From the NCBI GenBank assembly GCA_934133165.1, contig CAKPAW010000001.1, forward strand, positions 347,221-411,220: DNA of 64,000 nucleotides. Reading direction: 5' to 3'. Each line of letters opens with the position of its first letter. Within the stretch, counting starts at the first letter, position 1. This DNA is from an uncultured Clostridia bacterium. Lineage in GTDB: Bacteria; Bacillota; Clostridia; TANB77; CAG-508. The notes under the pieces were generated by a model. It ran no database searches and was not told the origin of the DNA. It saw only the letters and a list, made by a program, of their open reading frames with translations. This document shows positions 11,001-20,264 of the stretch, piece by piece. The position numbers and the translations under genes were made by a program.

Positions 11001-14000
11001 ATATCCTGTTACCATACTTTCAGCTACTGCTACCGCTGTTTTATCTCCTGCTTTCGCATATGTTACTGTGTACATAACATTGTTATTGTTAATAATGTTT
11101 GTTAATGTATCTCCATATGTTCCTGTTACTGTTGCTGGATTTACAGCTATTTTTGTTACATAGTCTTTTACATTTACTTTAAATGTTGTTTGTTGTCCTC
11201 CGTAAGTTATTGTTACTGTTTGTTCTCCTAATATAGTTTTGTCATATCCAGTTACCATACTTTCTGTTATTTGTACAGTTTCTTCTCCGCTACCTTTTGT
11301 AACTTTGATTGTTGCACCTGTTAAATCTAATTCTTCATTATATTTGTATGATGTTCTTGGACTTGTTCCTAATTCAATTTTAGTTACTATATCTGTTACA
11401 GATACTTCATAACTTGTTTGTTTTGTTATTCCGTTTTCTGTAAATGTTACCATTATTGTTAGGCTTGTATTTTCTGTGCTTGAATCAAAACCTGTAACTG
11501 TTACTCTTGAATCTGTAAGATTTATTACTTCGTCTGTTCCTGTTGCTCTTGTTACTGTTATTTTTCCATTTGTTAAGTCTAAACTTTCACCTATATTGTA
11601 AGATGTTTTAGGTGTTACATTCATACTTACTTCTTTTACGTCATTTACTATTGTTACTAAGTAATCTATGCTTCCTTCTTTTCCATCTTCTGTGTATTTT
11701 AATGTTACTTGTTTATTTAATTTGTTATTTGTAAATTCACTTGCTAGTGGACTCATGTTTACTGCATTTGTTGTTCCTTTTTCTACTACCATATTTACAG
11801 TTGGGGTTACTGTTTTTGGTGTAGCTCCACTTACATAATTTACTGTTATTGTTGCTCCTGTTAAATCTAATGTTCCTCCATAATTATATGTTTGGTCTAC
11901 TGTTGGAGCTGTTACTTCTATGTTTGATATCTCATCTTGTAATGTTACTGTTAATGTTGTTGTAAAGTCTTGTCCATTTGTATAGCTTAATGTATCTGAG
12001 TCTGTGTATGTTACTATTAAGTTTTGAGCTGTAAGTGTATTTGGATTATATCCTGTTACCATACTTTCAGCTACTGCTACCGCTGTTTTATCTCCTGCTT
12101 TCGCATATGTTACTGTGTACATAACATTGTTATTGTTAATAATGTTTGTTAATGTATCTCCATATGTTCCTGTTACTGTTGCTGGATTTACAGCTATTTT
12201 TGTTACATAATCTTTTACATTTACTTTAAATGTTGTTTGTTGTCCTCCGTATTCTACTGTTACAGTTTGTTCTCCTAATGTTGTCTTATCATATGTTCCA
12301 GCCTTTATCATACTTTGTTCTAAGCTTATTACTTTTGTTCCTTTTCCACTTATAACTTTAATTGTTGCACCTGTTAAGTCTAATTCTTCGTTATATTTTT
12401 GTGCTTCTTTTACTGCTGTATCTATTGAGATACTTGTTACAGAATCTGTTACTGTATATTCGTAATTTACTATTTTTGTTACTCCATTTTCTGTATATGT
12501 AATTACTGCTGTTCTTGTTCCTTCTGTTGTTGTATTAAAATTACTTATCATATCTGATGTTACTTCTATTGTTTCTGGAGTTCCTGTTTCTCTTGTTACC
12601 AATATTGAAAGTCCTGGTTGCATAGCTTCATTTACATTATAATTTGTTTTTGGTGTTCCATATAACGTTACTTCTTTTACGTCATTTACTATTGTTACTA
12701 AGTAATCTATGCTTCCCTCTTTTCCATCTTCTGCATATTTTAATGTTACTTGTTTATTTAACTTGTTATTTGTAAATTCACTTGCTAGTGGACTCATGTT
12801 TACTGCATTTGTTGTTCCTTTTTCTACTACCATATTTACAGTTGGGGTTACTGTTTTTGGTGTAGCTCCACTTACATAATTTACTGTTATTGTTGCTCCT
12901 GTTAAATCTAATGTTCCTCCATAATTATATGTTTGGTCTACTGTTGGAGCTGTTACTTCTATGTTTGATATCTCATCTTGTAATGTTACTGTTAATGTTG
13001 TTGTAAAGTCTTGTCCATTTGTATAGCTTAATGTATCTGAGTCTGTGTATGTTACTATTAAGTTTTGAGCTGTAAGTGTATTTGGATTATATCCTGTTAC
13101 CATACTTTCAGCTACTGCTACCGCTGTTTTATCTCCTGCTTTCGCATATGTTACTGTGTACATAACATTGTTATTGTTAATAATGTTTGTTAATGTATCT
13201 CCATATGTTCCTGTTACTGTTGCTGGATTTACAGCTATTTTTGTTACATAATCTTTTACATTTACTTTAAATGTTGTTTGTTGTCCTCCGTATTCTACTG
13301 TTACAGTTTGTTCTCCTAATGTTGTCTTATCATATGTTCCAGCCTTTATCATACTTTGTTCTAAGCTTATTACTTTTGTTCCTTTTCCACTTATAACTTT
13401 AATTGTTGCACCTGTTAAGTCTAATTCTTCGTTATATTTTTGTGCTTCTTTTACTGCTGTATCTATTGAGATACTTGTTACAGAATCTGTTACTGTATAT
13501 TCGTAATTTACTATTTTTGTTACTCCATTTTCTGTATATGTAATTACTGCTGTTCTTGTTCCTTCTGTTGTTGTATTAAAATTACTTATCATATCTGATG
13601 TTACTTCTATTGTTTCTGGAGTTCCTGTTTCTCTTGTTACCAATATTGAAAGTCCTGGTTGCATAGCTTCATTTACATTATAATTTGTTTTTGGTGTTCC
13701 ATATAATGTTACTTCTTTTACTGTATTTATTATTGTTATTGTATAATTTACTGTTTTTGTTATTCCATCTTCTGTATATGTTATTTTTAAAGTTTTTGTT
13801 AATTTATTTGTGCTATTATCGTAACTTGATGGAGTCATATTTACTGCAGAACCATCGTTTTCTGTTATCATACTTTCTGTCATTGTTCTTGTAGAGTTTG
13901 TTCCATCTGCATATTTTACAGTTATTGTCCCATTTGTTGCTATATTTTCTCCATGTTTATATTCTGTTTTACTTGGAGCTACTATTTCTATATCAGTAAT

Positions 14001-16913
14001 ATTATTTACTACATCATATGTAAATGTACTTGTATAATCTTTTCCTTCTTCTGTGTATTTTACATTTGCTGTCTTACCTGTTCCAGCTACACTTGTATCA
14101 AAGTTTGTTACTGTTATTTTTGTATCTGTTAAGGCTAAGTCTTTTGTATCTCCAGCCTTTCTTGTTACAGTTACCTTTCCTCCTGTTAAATCAGTACTAT
14201 CATTTAAATTATATGTTACTTTTGTTGGTGCTGTAACTGTTATACTAGCTACAGTATTCTTTAAAGTAATATTATAATTTGTTGTTAATCCTGCATATTC
14301 AACTTTTAATGTTTTTGTTAATTGATTGTTTGTATATTCTGATGCAGTTGGAACCATATTTACTGTAGTTCCATCAGTTTCTGTTATGTTTGCTTCATCT
14401 AAACTTACTACTTCTGAATTTCCAGATTTATATGTTACTGTTAATTTTCCTGTAGAAGCATCAAAAGTATCGTTATGTTCAAATACTAATTTTGGATTTG
14501 CTGTTATTGCTATACTGTCTACACTATCTTTTATTGTTATCTCAAAACTTGTATCAAATGTTTTTCCATCTGATGTATAATTTACTTTTATAGTTTTTGT
14601 TACTTTTCCATTTACAAATTCACTTACTGCTGGACTCATATTTATATTAGATCCGTCTGTTTCTGTAAGTGTTACTGTATTTGCACCCATAGAAATATTT
14701 TGACTTGCACCACTCTTATAATTTACTTTTATTTGTCCTCCGTTTGTTAAGAAAGTTTCTCCATAATTATAAGATATTTTATTAGGCTTTGATGCTACAT
14801 CAATACTCACTGGTACATCTTTTAATGTAATAACTTGAGTAGCTACTGCTGGTAATTGATCAAATGAGCTTGTTGATGTAGAAAGCTTTATTGTTAATGT
14901 TTCATTATATTTATGGTTTGTTAATAATGTTGCTGCTGGTGATGCAACATATCCTGTTACCATATCACTTGTTATTGCCTTTGGACTACTTGTAGTTCCA
15001 TCTGCATAATTTTCTACATATGTTCCTTTTGCTAACACATCTCCAAGTTCTGTTCCATATTCAAATTCTGTTTGTGTAAAGTTTACACTTATTCCTGTTA
15101 TATAATTACTTAATGTTATTTCTGCATTATTTGTAGAACTTATAGTTCCATATTTTACAGGAAGTGATTGTTTTGCTACACTATTTGGATTATATGTAGT
15201 TGTATCTATTGTAAGTGAACTTGCACCTACTGTAAATGTTCCTCCACCTGTTGTAGTAATTGTTGCTACTAATCCGTCAAAGTTTAAAGCACCTGCTGGT
15301 GTTCCATATTTATTTTCGGCTGTAGCCTGAGTTGTTATAGATACTCCTGATACAGTATCATTAACAACTATTGTTATGTCCGCTGTTTTTCCTTCATAAG
15401 TTAAAGTTATTTTTTGATTTCCTGCTTGTAGTCCATCTCCTCCTGCTATTGTCCACTTGTTTGTAGCTTGAGCTATACTAGCTGTTGTCTCAGAACTTGT
15501 AACTATAGACGCATCTGTCGCAACTGGTGTTAACGTTTTTCCACTTTTTGTTACAGGTGTTATTTGACCACCTGCTAAGTTTATTGTTTCTCCATCATCA
15601 TATGTTAATAGATTTGGTTGTTTTGTTATTGAAATACTTGCAATTGGATCTGTTATTGTTAATGTTATAGTTGCTGTTTTTCCAAAATAATTAAAATTAA
15701 TTACATTGTTATCTACATCTGCTGTTGTTTTATCCACAATTAATGTACCAGCTGTTAATTCATCTTTTATATTAAGTATCCTTGTAGTACTTGCTCCTGC
15801 ACTATTTTTATAAGTTGCTGTTAATTCTCCTCCAGTAAATTCAATTGTATCTCCGTGCTCATAGTCCATTTTATTTAAATTTTTAGAAACTGTTATACTA
15901 TCTAATACATAATATCCAAATTCTACTGTTTCACTATCATATGTTAGTGTTACCTTTTTACTATTTGTAGCAACTGTACTATCTGCCGTTAATTTTCCGC
16001 TACTTATTGCATCTGCAATTGAAATGTTTTCTTCTGAACCATCATCATATTTTACAATTAATTCTCCATCTGTAAAATCTAGTGTCTCTCCTACATAATA
16101 TTGTGTTTTAGTTGGTGAAGTTTTTAATTCTACACTACTTATTTGTTTTGCACCTGCAGAAAATCCACTAAATAATAAATAATCTTTACCATCTGTGTGA
16201 TATGCTGTTTTTCCATCTGGGAAGTATGCTATTTGTAAACCTTGCTCCAATCCCACAGCTCCTGTTACTAAGCTTATATCATCTGTTGTAATATCATCTA
16301 TTGTTACTCCATCTTTTAATAAGAATAAGAATTGTCCAACTACTGTTCCACTAGTTAAATAAGAACTTCCTATTGCTATTCCACCTGTAAATCTTAATGT
16401 TCCTGCACTTGCATCTAAAATCTCATAAACTGGTGAACCCCAATTTGTTATACCAAAATCTGCATCAGGATATTTTGAATTATTAGTATATTCAGTTGCA
16501 GCTTCTAAATAAGGTGTTCCTTTTCTAGTTAGCTTTGTTGTCTGACCTGCTACAAATTTATCTGTATTCCATCTAAAATAAATATCTGCACTATTGACAG
16601 AATTGCAACCTTCTATTGATAATTCCATCACTATTGCTCTTGCTTGCTTCTCTTCTGGAGTATCAACCATTCCATTCATATAATCGTAATAGTAATAGTA
16701 TGTAGCATCATCAATATCTTCTGCATCTGGATTAGGATTATCACTAGGTTTAAGTAATGTTAATCTATAATATGGTTCTCCTGTTGCTGGTGCTGCCAAA
16801 ACTTTATTTGCAAGCACTCCATATGGTGAAAATAAATTTGATATCATTATTATAAGTATTACCAATGCATATATCTTTTTGTTTTTAGTAAATTCATTTT
16901 CTGCTATTTTCAT
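8028..16913 (-). CDS. Giant Big_3 Ig-repeat membrane protein with cohesin-like N-terminus
   Basis: The protein has 2961 residues. Start at 16913 with AGGAGG overlapping the stop of the upstream dockerin gene, so translation is probably coupled. A signal peptide (about 1-41) is followed by a cohesin-like beta domain (about 45-250) that resembles the N-terminal domain of the dockerin partner. About 30 tandem Ig-like Big_3 domains follow, with recurring pieces such as YGEELDLTGG, SMVxGYD, GxQTITVxYGG and VxVxDYV. A Pro/Thr-rich stalk comes next, then one membrane helix (AGLAGLLILLLLLVF) and an approximately 90-residue charged cytoplasmic tail. No LPXTG-type motif is present, so it is membrane-anchored rather than sortase-linked. 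It is likely a long extracellular adhesin or scaffold. Near-identical internal duplications are listed separately. Confidence 0.9.
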   Translation of the reverse strand: MKIAENEFTKNKKIYALVILIIMISNLFSPYGVLANKVLAAPATGEPYYRLTLLKPSDNPNPDAEDIDDATYYYYYDYMNGMVDTPEEKQARAIVMELSIEGCNSVNSADIYFRWNTDKFVAGQTTKLTRKGTPYLEAATEYTNNSKYPDADFGITNWGSPVYEILDASAGTLRFTGGIAIGSSYLTSGTVVGQFLFLLKDGVTIDDITTDDISLVTGAVGLEQGLQIAYFPDGKTAYHTDGKDYLLFSGFSAGAKQISSVELKTSPTKTQYYVGETLDFTDGELIVKYDDGSEENISIADAISSGKLTADSTVATNSKKVTLTYDSETVEFGYYVLDSITVSKNLNKMDYEHGDTIEFTGGELTATYKNSAGASTTRILNIKDELTAGTLIVDKTTADVDNNVINFNYFGKTATITLTITDPIASISITKQPNLLTYDDGETINLAGGQITPVTKSGKTLTPVATDASIVTSSETTASIAQATNKWTIAGGDGLQAGNQKITLTYEGKTADITIVVNDTVSGVSITTQATAENKYGTPAGALNFDGLVATITTTGGGTFTVGASSLTIDTTTYNPNSVAKQSLPVKYGTISSTNNAEITLSNYITGISVNFTQTEFEYGTELGDVLAKGTYVENYADGTTSSPKAITSDMVTGYVASPAATLLTNHKYNETLTIKLSTSTSSFDQLPAVATQVITLKDVPVSIDVASKPNKISYNYGETFLTNGGQIKVNYKSGASQNISMGANTVTLTETDGSNINMSPAVSEFVNGKVTKTIKVNYTSDGKTFDTSFEITIKDSVDSIAITANPKLVFEHNDTFDASTGKLTVTYKSGNSEVVSLDEANITETDGTTVNMVPTASEYTNNQLTKTLKVEYAGLTTNYNITLKNTVASITVTAPTKVTYNLNDSTDLTGGKVTVTRKAGDTKDLALTDTKITVTNFDTSVAGTGKTANVKYTEEGKDYTSTFTYDVVNNITDIEIVAPSKTEYKHGENIATNGTITVKYADGTNSTRTMTESMITENDGSAVNMTPSSYDNSTNKLTKTLKITYTEDGITKTVNYTITIINTVKEVTLYGTPKTNYNVNEAMQPGLSILVTRETGTPETIEVTSDMISNFNTTTEGTRTAVITYTENGVTKIVNYEYTVTDSVTSISIDTAVKEAQKYNEELDLTGATIKVISGKGTKVISLEQSMIKAGTYDKTTLGEQTVTVEYGGQQTTFKVNVKDYVTKIAVNPATVTGTYGDTLTNIINNNNVMYTVTYAKAGDKTAVAVAESMVTGYNPNTLTAQNLIVTYTDSDTLSYTNGQDFTTTLTVTLQDEISNIEVTAPTVDQTYNYGGTLDLTGATITVNYVSGATPKTVTPTVNMVVEKGTTNAVNMSPLASEFTNNKLNKQVTLKYAEDGKEGSIDYLVTIVNDVKEVTLYGTPKTNYNVNEAMQPGLSILVTRETGTPETIEVTSDMISNFNTTTEGTRTAVITYTENGVTKIVNYEYTVTDSVTSISIDTAVKEAQKYNEELDLTGATIKVISGKGTKVISLEQSMIKAGTYDKTTLGEQTVTVEYGGQQTTFKVNVKDYVTKIAVNPATVTGTYGDTLTNIINNNNVMYTVTYAKAGDKTAVAVAESMVTGYNPNTLTAQNLIVTYTDSDTLSYTNGQDFTTTLTVTLQDEISNIEVTAPTVDQTYNYGGTLDLTGATITVNYVSGATPKTVTPTVNMVVEKGTTNAVNMSPLASEFTNNKLNKQVTLKYTEDGKEGSIDYLVTIVNDVKEVSMNVTPKTSYNIGESLDLTNGKITVTRATGTDEVINLTDSRVTVTGFDSSTENTSLTIMVTFTENGITKQTSYEVSVTDIVTKIELGTSPRTSYKYNEELDLTGATIKVTKGSGEETVQITESMVTGYDKTILGEQTVTITYGGQQTTFKVNVKDYVTKIAVNPATVTGTYGDTLTNIINNNNVMYTVTYAKAGDKTAVAVAESMVTGYNPNTLTAQNLIVTYTDSDTLSYTNGQDFTTTLTVTLQDEISNIEVTAPTVDQTYNYGGTLDLTGATITVNYVSGATPKTVTPTVNMVVEKGTTNAVNMSPLASEFTNNKLNKQVTLKYTEDGKEGSIDYLVTIVNDVKEVSMNVTPKTSYNIGESLDLTNGKITVTRATGTDEVINLTDSRVTVTGFDSSTENTSLTIMVTFTENGITKQTSYEVSVIDTILSMEIETLPKQNYLYNEPLDVSVGTIKVTRNSGVEVINMTESMVKEMDNTPFNSQKLGTRNLKVTYGGITKTYEVTVSDYVTGIIITPPTKTNYEYNEALDLTGGTVQKVMASGTIVAPVSLTQSMVSGYDATRIGAQTITVNYEGKQGNFGVIVSDNIQTIEMKTTPKTSYKYGETLDVTNGTIEVTRSSGAKEIIAITKNMVTGFNSETLGTQELTVNYNGKQTTYEIEVKDYVKGIKITKPTKLVYNVGETIDLTNGKVKEIMASGLATSPVAMTDSQVTITGFDTTTVGAKTITVKYKGFTKTFSITVVDPTSSMVIKTLPDKLDYKYGEELDLTGGTIQITKTSGSTQILNITKQMISGYNPKKLGSQVITVTYDGKTAEFSVNVEDYVKQLNIKKPTKLEYEYGEELELDGGEVSVVMASGKISDKTALTASMVEGYNKKKEGKQTLKVTYKGLSGKFDVNVVDLVKAISMDKQPNKVKYNYGEELDVTGAVIKVIKSSGIYKIPVTKDMTSGYSATTPGTQMITITYKNETTNFIVIVGEKPAEPVTPVKPEEPTKPDTPTIDPTTPDEPDTPETPSTPVKPTRPTSVREDTKKNQEEPNVDEIVETPNNTEEPTKGEDSQGPQQPQQEKPTATLGDKDEKEDNTAETKMIAGATGLAGLLILLLLLVFKHNTKIYVQEDGNEYVLGGKERLSKNNKTIDVDKFLDGNTYPNKVKIILDKKIAEKLDKQKIEIKHRGKVTEKVIKYNNEEFEIVLKELKTKE
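10593..13720 (-). repeat. Three near-identical ~1.04-kb tandem segments in the Ig-repeat gene
   Basis: The sequence GTCATTTACTATTGTTAC recurs at 10593, 11640 and 12681, giving periods of 1047 and 1041 nt (349 and 347 codons). A block of about 600 nt after each anchor is almost base-identical in all three copies. Copies 2 and 3 match over nearly the whole unit. The low divergence at silent sites indicates recent duplication or gene conversion, so copy number is likely to vary between strains. It is also a place where short-read assembly could miscount. Confidence 0.9.
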
Positions 16914-16926
16914 CTTTCTTCCTCCT

Positions 16927-18533
16927 CTATTTTATAACTCTTGTTTTTGAGAAATTATTTAATACTAACGCATAGTCTATAAGTTGTATTTGGTTATCCT
17001 CATTAAAATCATAGTCTAATTTGTAATCTTCACTAGTATTATCTAAACCAAATGAATTTAATATCATTGCATAATCTATTAATTGCACAACTCCATCTTT
17101 ATTAGTATCTCCGTGCTATTAGTTCGCTTTCTCCTAAATCAACAATATTGCCTTCATCTACTTGTCTTTCTATATATACATCGTCTAAATATCCTGCTTT
17201 ATCTAGTAAAATATCATATTTATTTGGAATTACATAAATTTCATATGTTCCATCATCATTTGTTTTTATGTTATTTGATGTAAGAGTCATTAAATCTTTA
17301 TGTACTGTATCATCTGTTCCTGGTGTAACCTCTGACCAATTTATAATTTTACTTACGTCTTCAGATTTATATACTCTAACTGTAGCAATATATTTTCCTG
17401 TTGTTGATGCTGTCGGTGCTGTATATATTTTTCCTTTTATTGTTCCATATGGTCTTTTTATTTTTATCTTGTACTCATCTGTTGTTTTTCCGTCTTCTGC
17501 TGTAACTAGTATTGTTATATCAGTATCTTCTTTTCCCAATTCGTTTAAAGTAATCATATATTCTGTATTATTTAATAATTCTTTTTCTTCATATACTATT
17601 GTTGTTCCATCTGTTTCGTATACAATGTTTCCATCTTCATTTCTTTTTGGATGTTTAATTTTCATAGTAGCTTTTTCATTATTTTGTATTGCTGTTATAT
17701 TCATTTTGTCTACATATTCTAATAATGTTATTTCATATTCTTTTACATCTTTATCAAATGTTGGTGTTAATTCGTATTCTTTATATGTAGGTTCTTCTCC
17801 ATCTTTTGTTCCTGAACTTACTATTAAGTCTTTTAGTGAAGCATCTTTAGAAGCTGTTGCATCTGTAAATCTAAATGTAGATTGTGCTTGATAACTTTCT
17901 TGGGCAGTATAATCTATTTTTATTCCTGTATTTGGTGAATAGCTTAAGTTTTCTACCAAGTTAAATTCTGAAACATCAAAATTATCTGTTATCATATTAA
18001 AACTTAATTTTCCTAATAATAATGAATCTCCGTGTATGGATTAATTTTCCTACATTTTCTTTTTCTATGATATGTTCTGATGTATTTGTTGGTGGTGTAA
18101 ATGAAACTACTGCTTCTACGCCGTCTCCTAATCCTCTATAATCTATGTCAAAAAATTCTAATACATCTAAAAATTCATTTTCAAACTTAAAGTATTTTTC
18201 ACAATTATTTGTTACCTCATTTGTTGTAACATCTGAAAGCTTGTACTTTTCACCATCATAAGAGAACCTAAAACTAAAGCCTTTAAATTCTAAATTATGT
18301 CCCCACAACTCCATAATAAGTTGCTTTTTTCCATCTTCTTTTTCTAGTATTGACGTTGCTTTTAGCTCTAAATACTGATTTTCATTTGGTGTCAATATTT
18401 TTGTAGTATCTGCATGTGAATAAATACTTATGCCGACAACCGATAGCATTATTGTAAGTACCGTCATAAGTATTATCGTTTTGTGTTTTTCTTTTTTCTT
18501 CAGCATCTCCTGCACTCTACAGCTCACTAGCAA
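16927..18533 (-). CDS. Secreted cohesin-like/cadherin-like protein with C-terminal dockerin, two +1 frameshifts at CGG
   Basis: One gene split in three phases. The first part carries a signal peptide (KKKEKHK then a hydrophobic run ending SHA) and the first half of a cohesin-like domain. At CGG 18032-18030 reading must skip one base to continue as GDSLLLGKLSF. A cadherin-like beta-sandwich region and a module typical before dockerins follow. At CGG 17113-17111 a second one-base skip gives GDTNKDGVVQLIDYAMIL, a clear type I dockerin with two calcium-loop repeats (the second around DYDFNEDNQIQLIDY), ending at TAG 16927. Without shifts the zero frame stops 12 and 3 codons after the CGGs. The start is uncertain: TTG 18533 has GGAGG 8 nt upstream; GTG 18560 is an alternative. 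It forms an operon with the giant Ig protein and may dock to a cohesin-like partner. Confidence 0.85.
17111..17113 (-). other. +1 frameshift site GCA-CGG-A in dockerin gene
   Basis: Zero frame reads Ala-CGG-AGA-TAC-TAA. Skipping the C gives GGA-GAT-ACT-AAT-AAA-GAT-GGA, the invariant GDxNxDG start of a dockerin. The phase change is exactly one base. Confidence 0.85.
18030..18032 (-). other. +1 frameshift site ACA-CGG-A in dockerin gene
   Basis: Zero frame reads Thr-CGG-AGA-TTC and stops at 17997. Skipping the C gives GGA-GAT-TCA and joins the 297-codon downstream frame without loss of residues within the cohesin-like domain. Confidence 0.8.
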
Positions 18534-18638
18534 CTTATTTTCCTCCATTTCTGTTTGCACTAGTTTTTCGCCTTTGCTTTTTGTGCACTAGTGCGTTTTT
18601 TATAAAAATTATTATTTAATTAAAATTATAAATAAAAA

Positions 18639-18665
18639 AAAATAAGTGTCAATTACACTTATTTT
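18639..18665. terminator. Hairpin in leader of dockerin operon
   Basis: AAAATAAGTGT / ACACTTATTTT stem with a 5-nt loop. T or A tracts on both sides allow bidirectional termination, or attenuation of the dockerin operon. Confidence 0.45.
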
Positions 18666-18696
18666 ATATTTATTTATATATTACATTATAGAATTT

Positions 18697-18704
18697 TACG
18701 GAAA
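18697..18704 (-). promoter_or_regulatory. TTTCCGTA motif upstream of dockerin/Ig operon
   Basis: Second copy of TTTCCGTA(A), about 140-170 nt before the operon start (the start codon is uncertain) and about 7 nt before a TATAAT-like hexamer on the minus strand. Confidence 0.4.
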
Positions 18705-18864
18705 TTGGGGCTATTCAAGCTTTTATTTCAAATATTAAGTTTATGTGTTTTTTTTATTACTATTGTTATATTATTGTAATATTAACTCTAATTTGCTGTT
18801 TTCCGTATGCTTTTTATTTTACTTATCTTTACTTTCATTATTCAACTATTTGGTTTATAATTTT

Positions 18865-19260
18865 CTAATTTCCGATATTTCTACATATAGTAAATATTAT
18901 TATAACGATTGTAAATATTATCCAGAATTTCGTTTTGGGATATAAAAATGTTAATATTTGTTTCTTCTTAAACGAATTCACTATATACAAGATATTAACT
19001 AAAATCAAATATGTAATTGTTATAAAAAATACTGGATGATATAAGAAACTTTGTACAAAGTTTCCTTGTAGCAGATTTATTACACACCTTGTTCCTCCAC
19101 AACTTGGACATAAAACACCAAAATATGTATTAATCAAACAATTTGGTATTAAATATATTAATTTAGTTTTTGTTATTATAAAAATAATTAGAACTAAAAA
19201 TAAAATTCCTAGTTCTAATTGTAGCATCTTTTTTATTTTTGAATTCATTTCCAATTTCAT
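18865..19260 (-). CDS. DUF2752 family membrane protein
   Basis: The protein has 131 residues with three or four predicted membrane helices. The central CPSCGGTRC motif followed by LLQGNF and YHP is the hallmark of the DUF2752 family. These small integral membrane proteins have paired cysteines and no established function. It lies 66 nt downstream of the REC-GGDEF gene in the same direction and could be the last gene of that operon. Start choice is uncertain: a second ATG at 19248 is possible. Confidence 0.8.
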   Translation of the reverse strand: MKLEMNSKIKKMLQLELGILFLVLIIFIITKTKLIYLIPNCLINTYFGVLCPSCGGTRCVINLLQGNFVQSFLYHPVFFITITYLILVNILYIVNSFKKKQILTFLYPKTKFWIIFTIVIIIFTICRNIGN

Positions 19261-19326
19261 CCCTTTTTCGTTATATTCAAAAATGTATAATTTATAAAAT
19301 TTTTACAATTTTCTCGAGTTTACCTC

Positions 19327-20262
19327 TTAACATTCATTATGCTTTCTTCTATCAATTACATATGTACTTCCCTGAATAGTTTTAGCTAAATGTTTAACAC
19401 TAGCACCAGCCTCTCCTATTTCTAATACATTTGCAAATCTACCTTCTTCTACTTCTACAACTCCTATAGATATAGATGTAAGTGGAAATTGTTCCATAAT
19501 ACCTTTTCTATTTTCTACTTCTAAATATCCTCTTTCAACATCTTCGTCTGTAAAATATTTTAAAATATTTGTATCAAAATCTGTAATTATATTTTGACAA
19601 ATCTTTTCATAATCAGTTTCAGATACTATTGCAACAAAGTCATCTCCACCAATGTGACCTACAAAACTATCTTCATATTCATCTGTATGTACATTTTTTA
19701 GTATAGTTTTTGCTGTAAATTTAATAATCTGGTCTCCTTTTAAGAATCCATATATATCATTATATGCTTTAAAATTATCCAAATCTATATATATCATTGC
19801 AAATGTTTCTTTTAATGAAAATCTTTTTTTCATTTCTGCTTGTATTTGTACATTTCCTGGAAGTCCTGTTAATGGGCTTACTCTTCTGTTAATATAAATT
19901 AAATTTAATGTATTCTGTATTGTATAATAGAAAAAGTCTTCATTTATTGGGTTTATAATATAATGTGAAACTCCTAATTTTAATAGATTTATTCTATGAT
20001 CGTGATCTTTATTTGAAGATAACACAATAACTGGTGTTATAGTATTATCATCGTCCTTTTTTATTTTCTCACATATTGAAATAATGTCTTCATCTATATT
20101 ATCTTCGTTTATTATTATTAATGAAGGAATATTTTTAAGTGCAATATCTAATTCCTCTGTAGGTACACTTTTAAATCGATAACTTTTATCTTCTTTAAAT
20201 AACCTTTTCAAAGTTTCTCTTAAATTTGGTTCATCATCAATTATATAAATTTCTTGTACCAT
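19327..20262 (-). CDS. REC-like/GGDEF diguanylate cyclase
   Basis: The protein has 311 residues and a start with AAGGAG 7 nt upstream. The N-terminal receiver-like domain (about 1-125) keeps the acidic pair DDE at 9-11. It has Asn at position 52 where the phosphorylated Asp is expected, and Asn-Pro rather than Lys-Pro near 104-105, so it is probably not phosphorylated in the normal way. The C-terminal GGDEF domain carries an intact GGDDF active site at 205-209 and the YIDLDNFKAYND segment that contributes metal ligands. The RxxD inhibitory site five residues upstream is absent. It should make cyclic di-GMP from two GTP, which often controls adhesion genes in clostridia. It sits in an operon with a surface Ig-like protein. 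Confidence 0.85.
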   Translation of the reverse strand: MVQEIYIIDDEPNLRETLKRLFKEDKSYRFKSVPTEELDIALKNIPSLIIINEDNIDEDIISICEKIKKDDDNTITPVIVLSSNKDHDHRINLLKLGVSHYIINPINEDFFYYTIQNTLNLIYINRRVSPLTGLPGNVQIQAEMKKRFSLKETFAMIYIDLDNFKAYNDIYGFLKGDQIIKFTAKTILKNVHTDEYEDSFVGHIGGDDFVAIVSETDYEKICQNIITDFDTNILKYFTDEDVERGYLEVENRKGIMEQFPLTSISIGVVEVEEGRFANVLEIGEAGASVKHLAKTIQGSTYVIDRRKHNEC

Positions 20263-20264
20263 AA

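Larger units (their letters stand above)
18561..18864. other. Intergenic region: palindromes, hairpin, TTTCCGTA
   Basis: From right to left on the minus strand it contains AT-rich sequence, TTTCCGTA at 18704-18697, a TATAAT-like hexamer just downstream of it, a hairpin at 18639-18665 (AAATAAGTGT/ACACTTATTT), and the perfect palindrome GCACTAGTGC near 18585-18594. CTAGTG recurs twice more towards the gene start. This is presumably the promoter and leader of the dockerin/Ig operon. I could not match it to a known riboswitch. Confidence 0.45.

Noticed and set aside
8028..16913. Sortase-anchored wall protein
   Set aside because: The Pro/Thr stalk suggested it, but there is no LPXTG-like motif and a long charged domain follows the membrane helix.
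17268..17891. A 207-codon plus-strand reading frame
   Set aside because: It lies opposite the dockerin gene, has no ribosome-binding site and its protein is a hydrophobic shadow of the antisense frame.
18540..18620. Cyclic di-GMP riboswitch upstream of the dockerin operon
   Set aside because: GCAAAGG and short stems recall GEMM RNAs, but the conserved paired architecture and tetraloop receptor could not be found.
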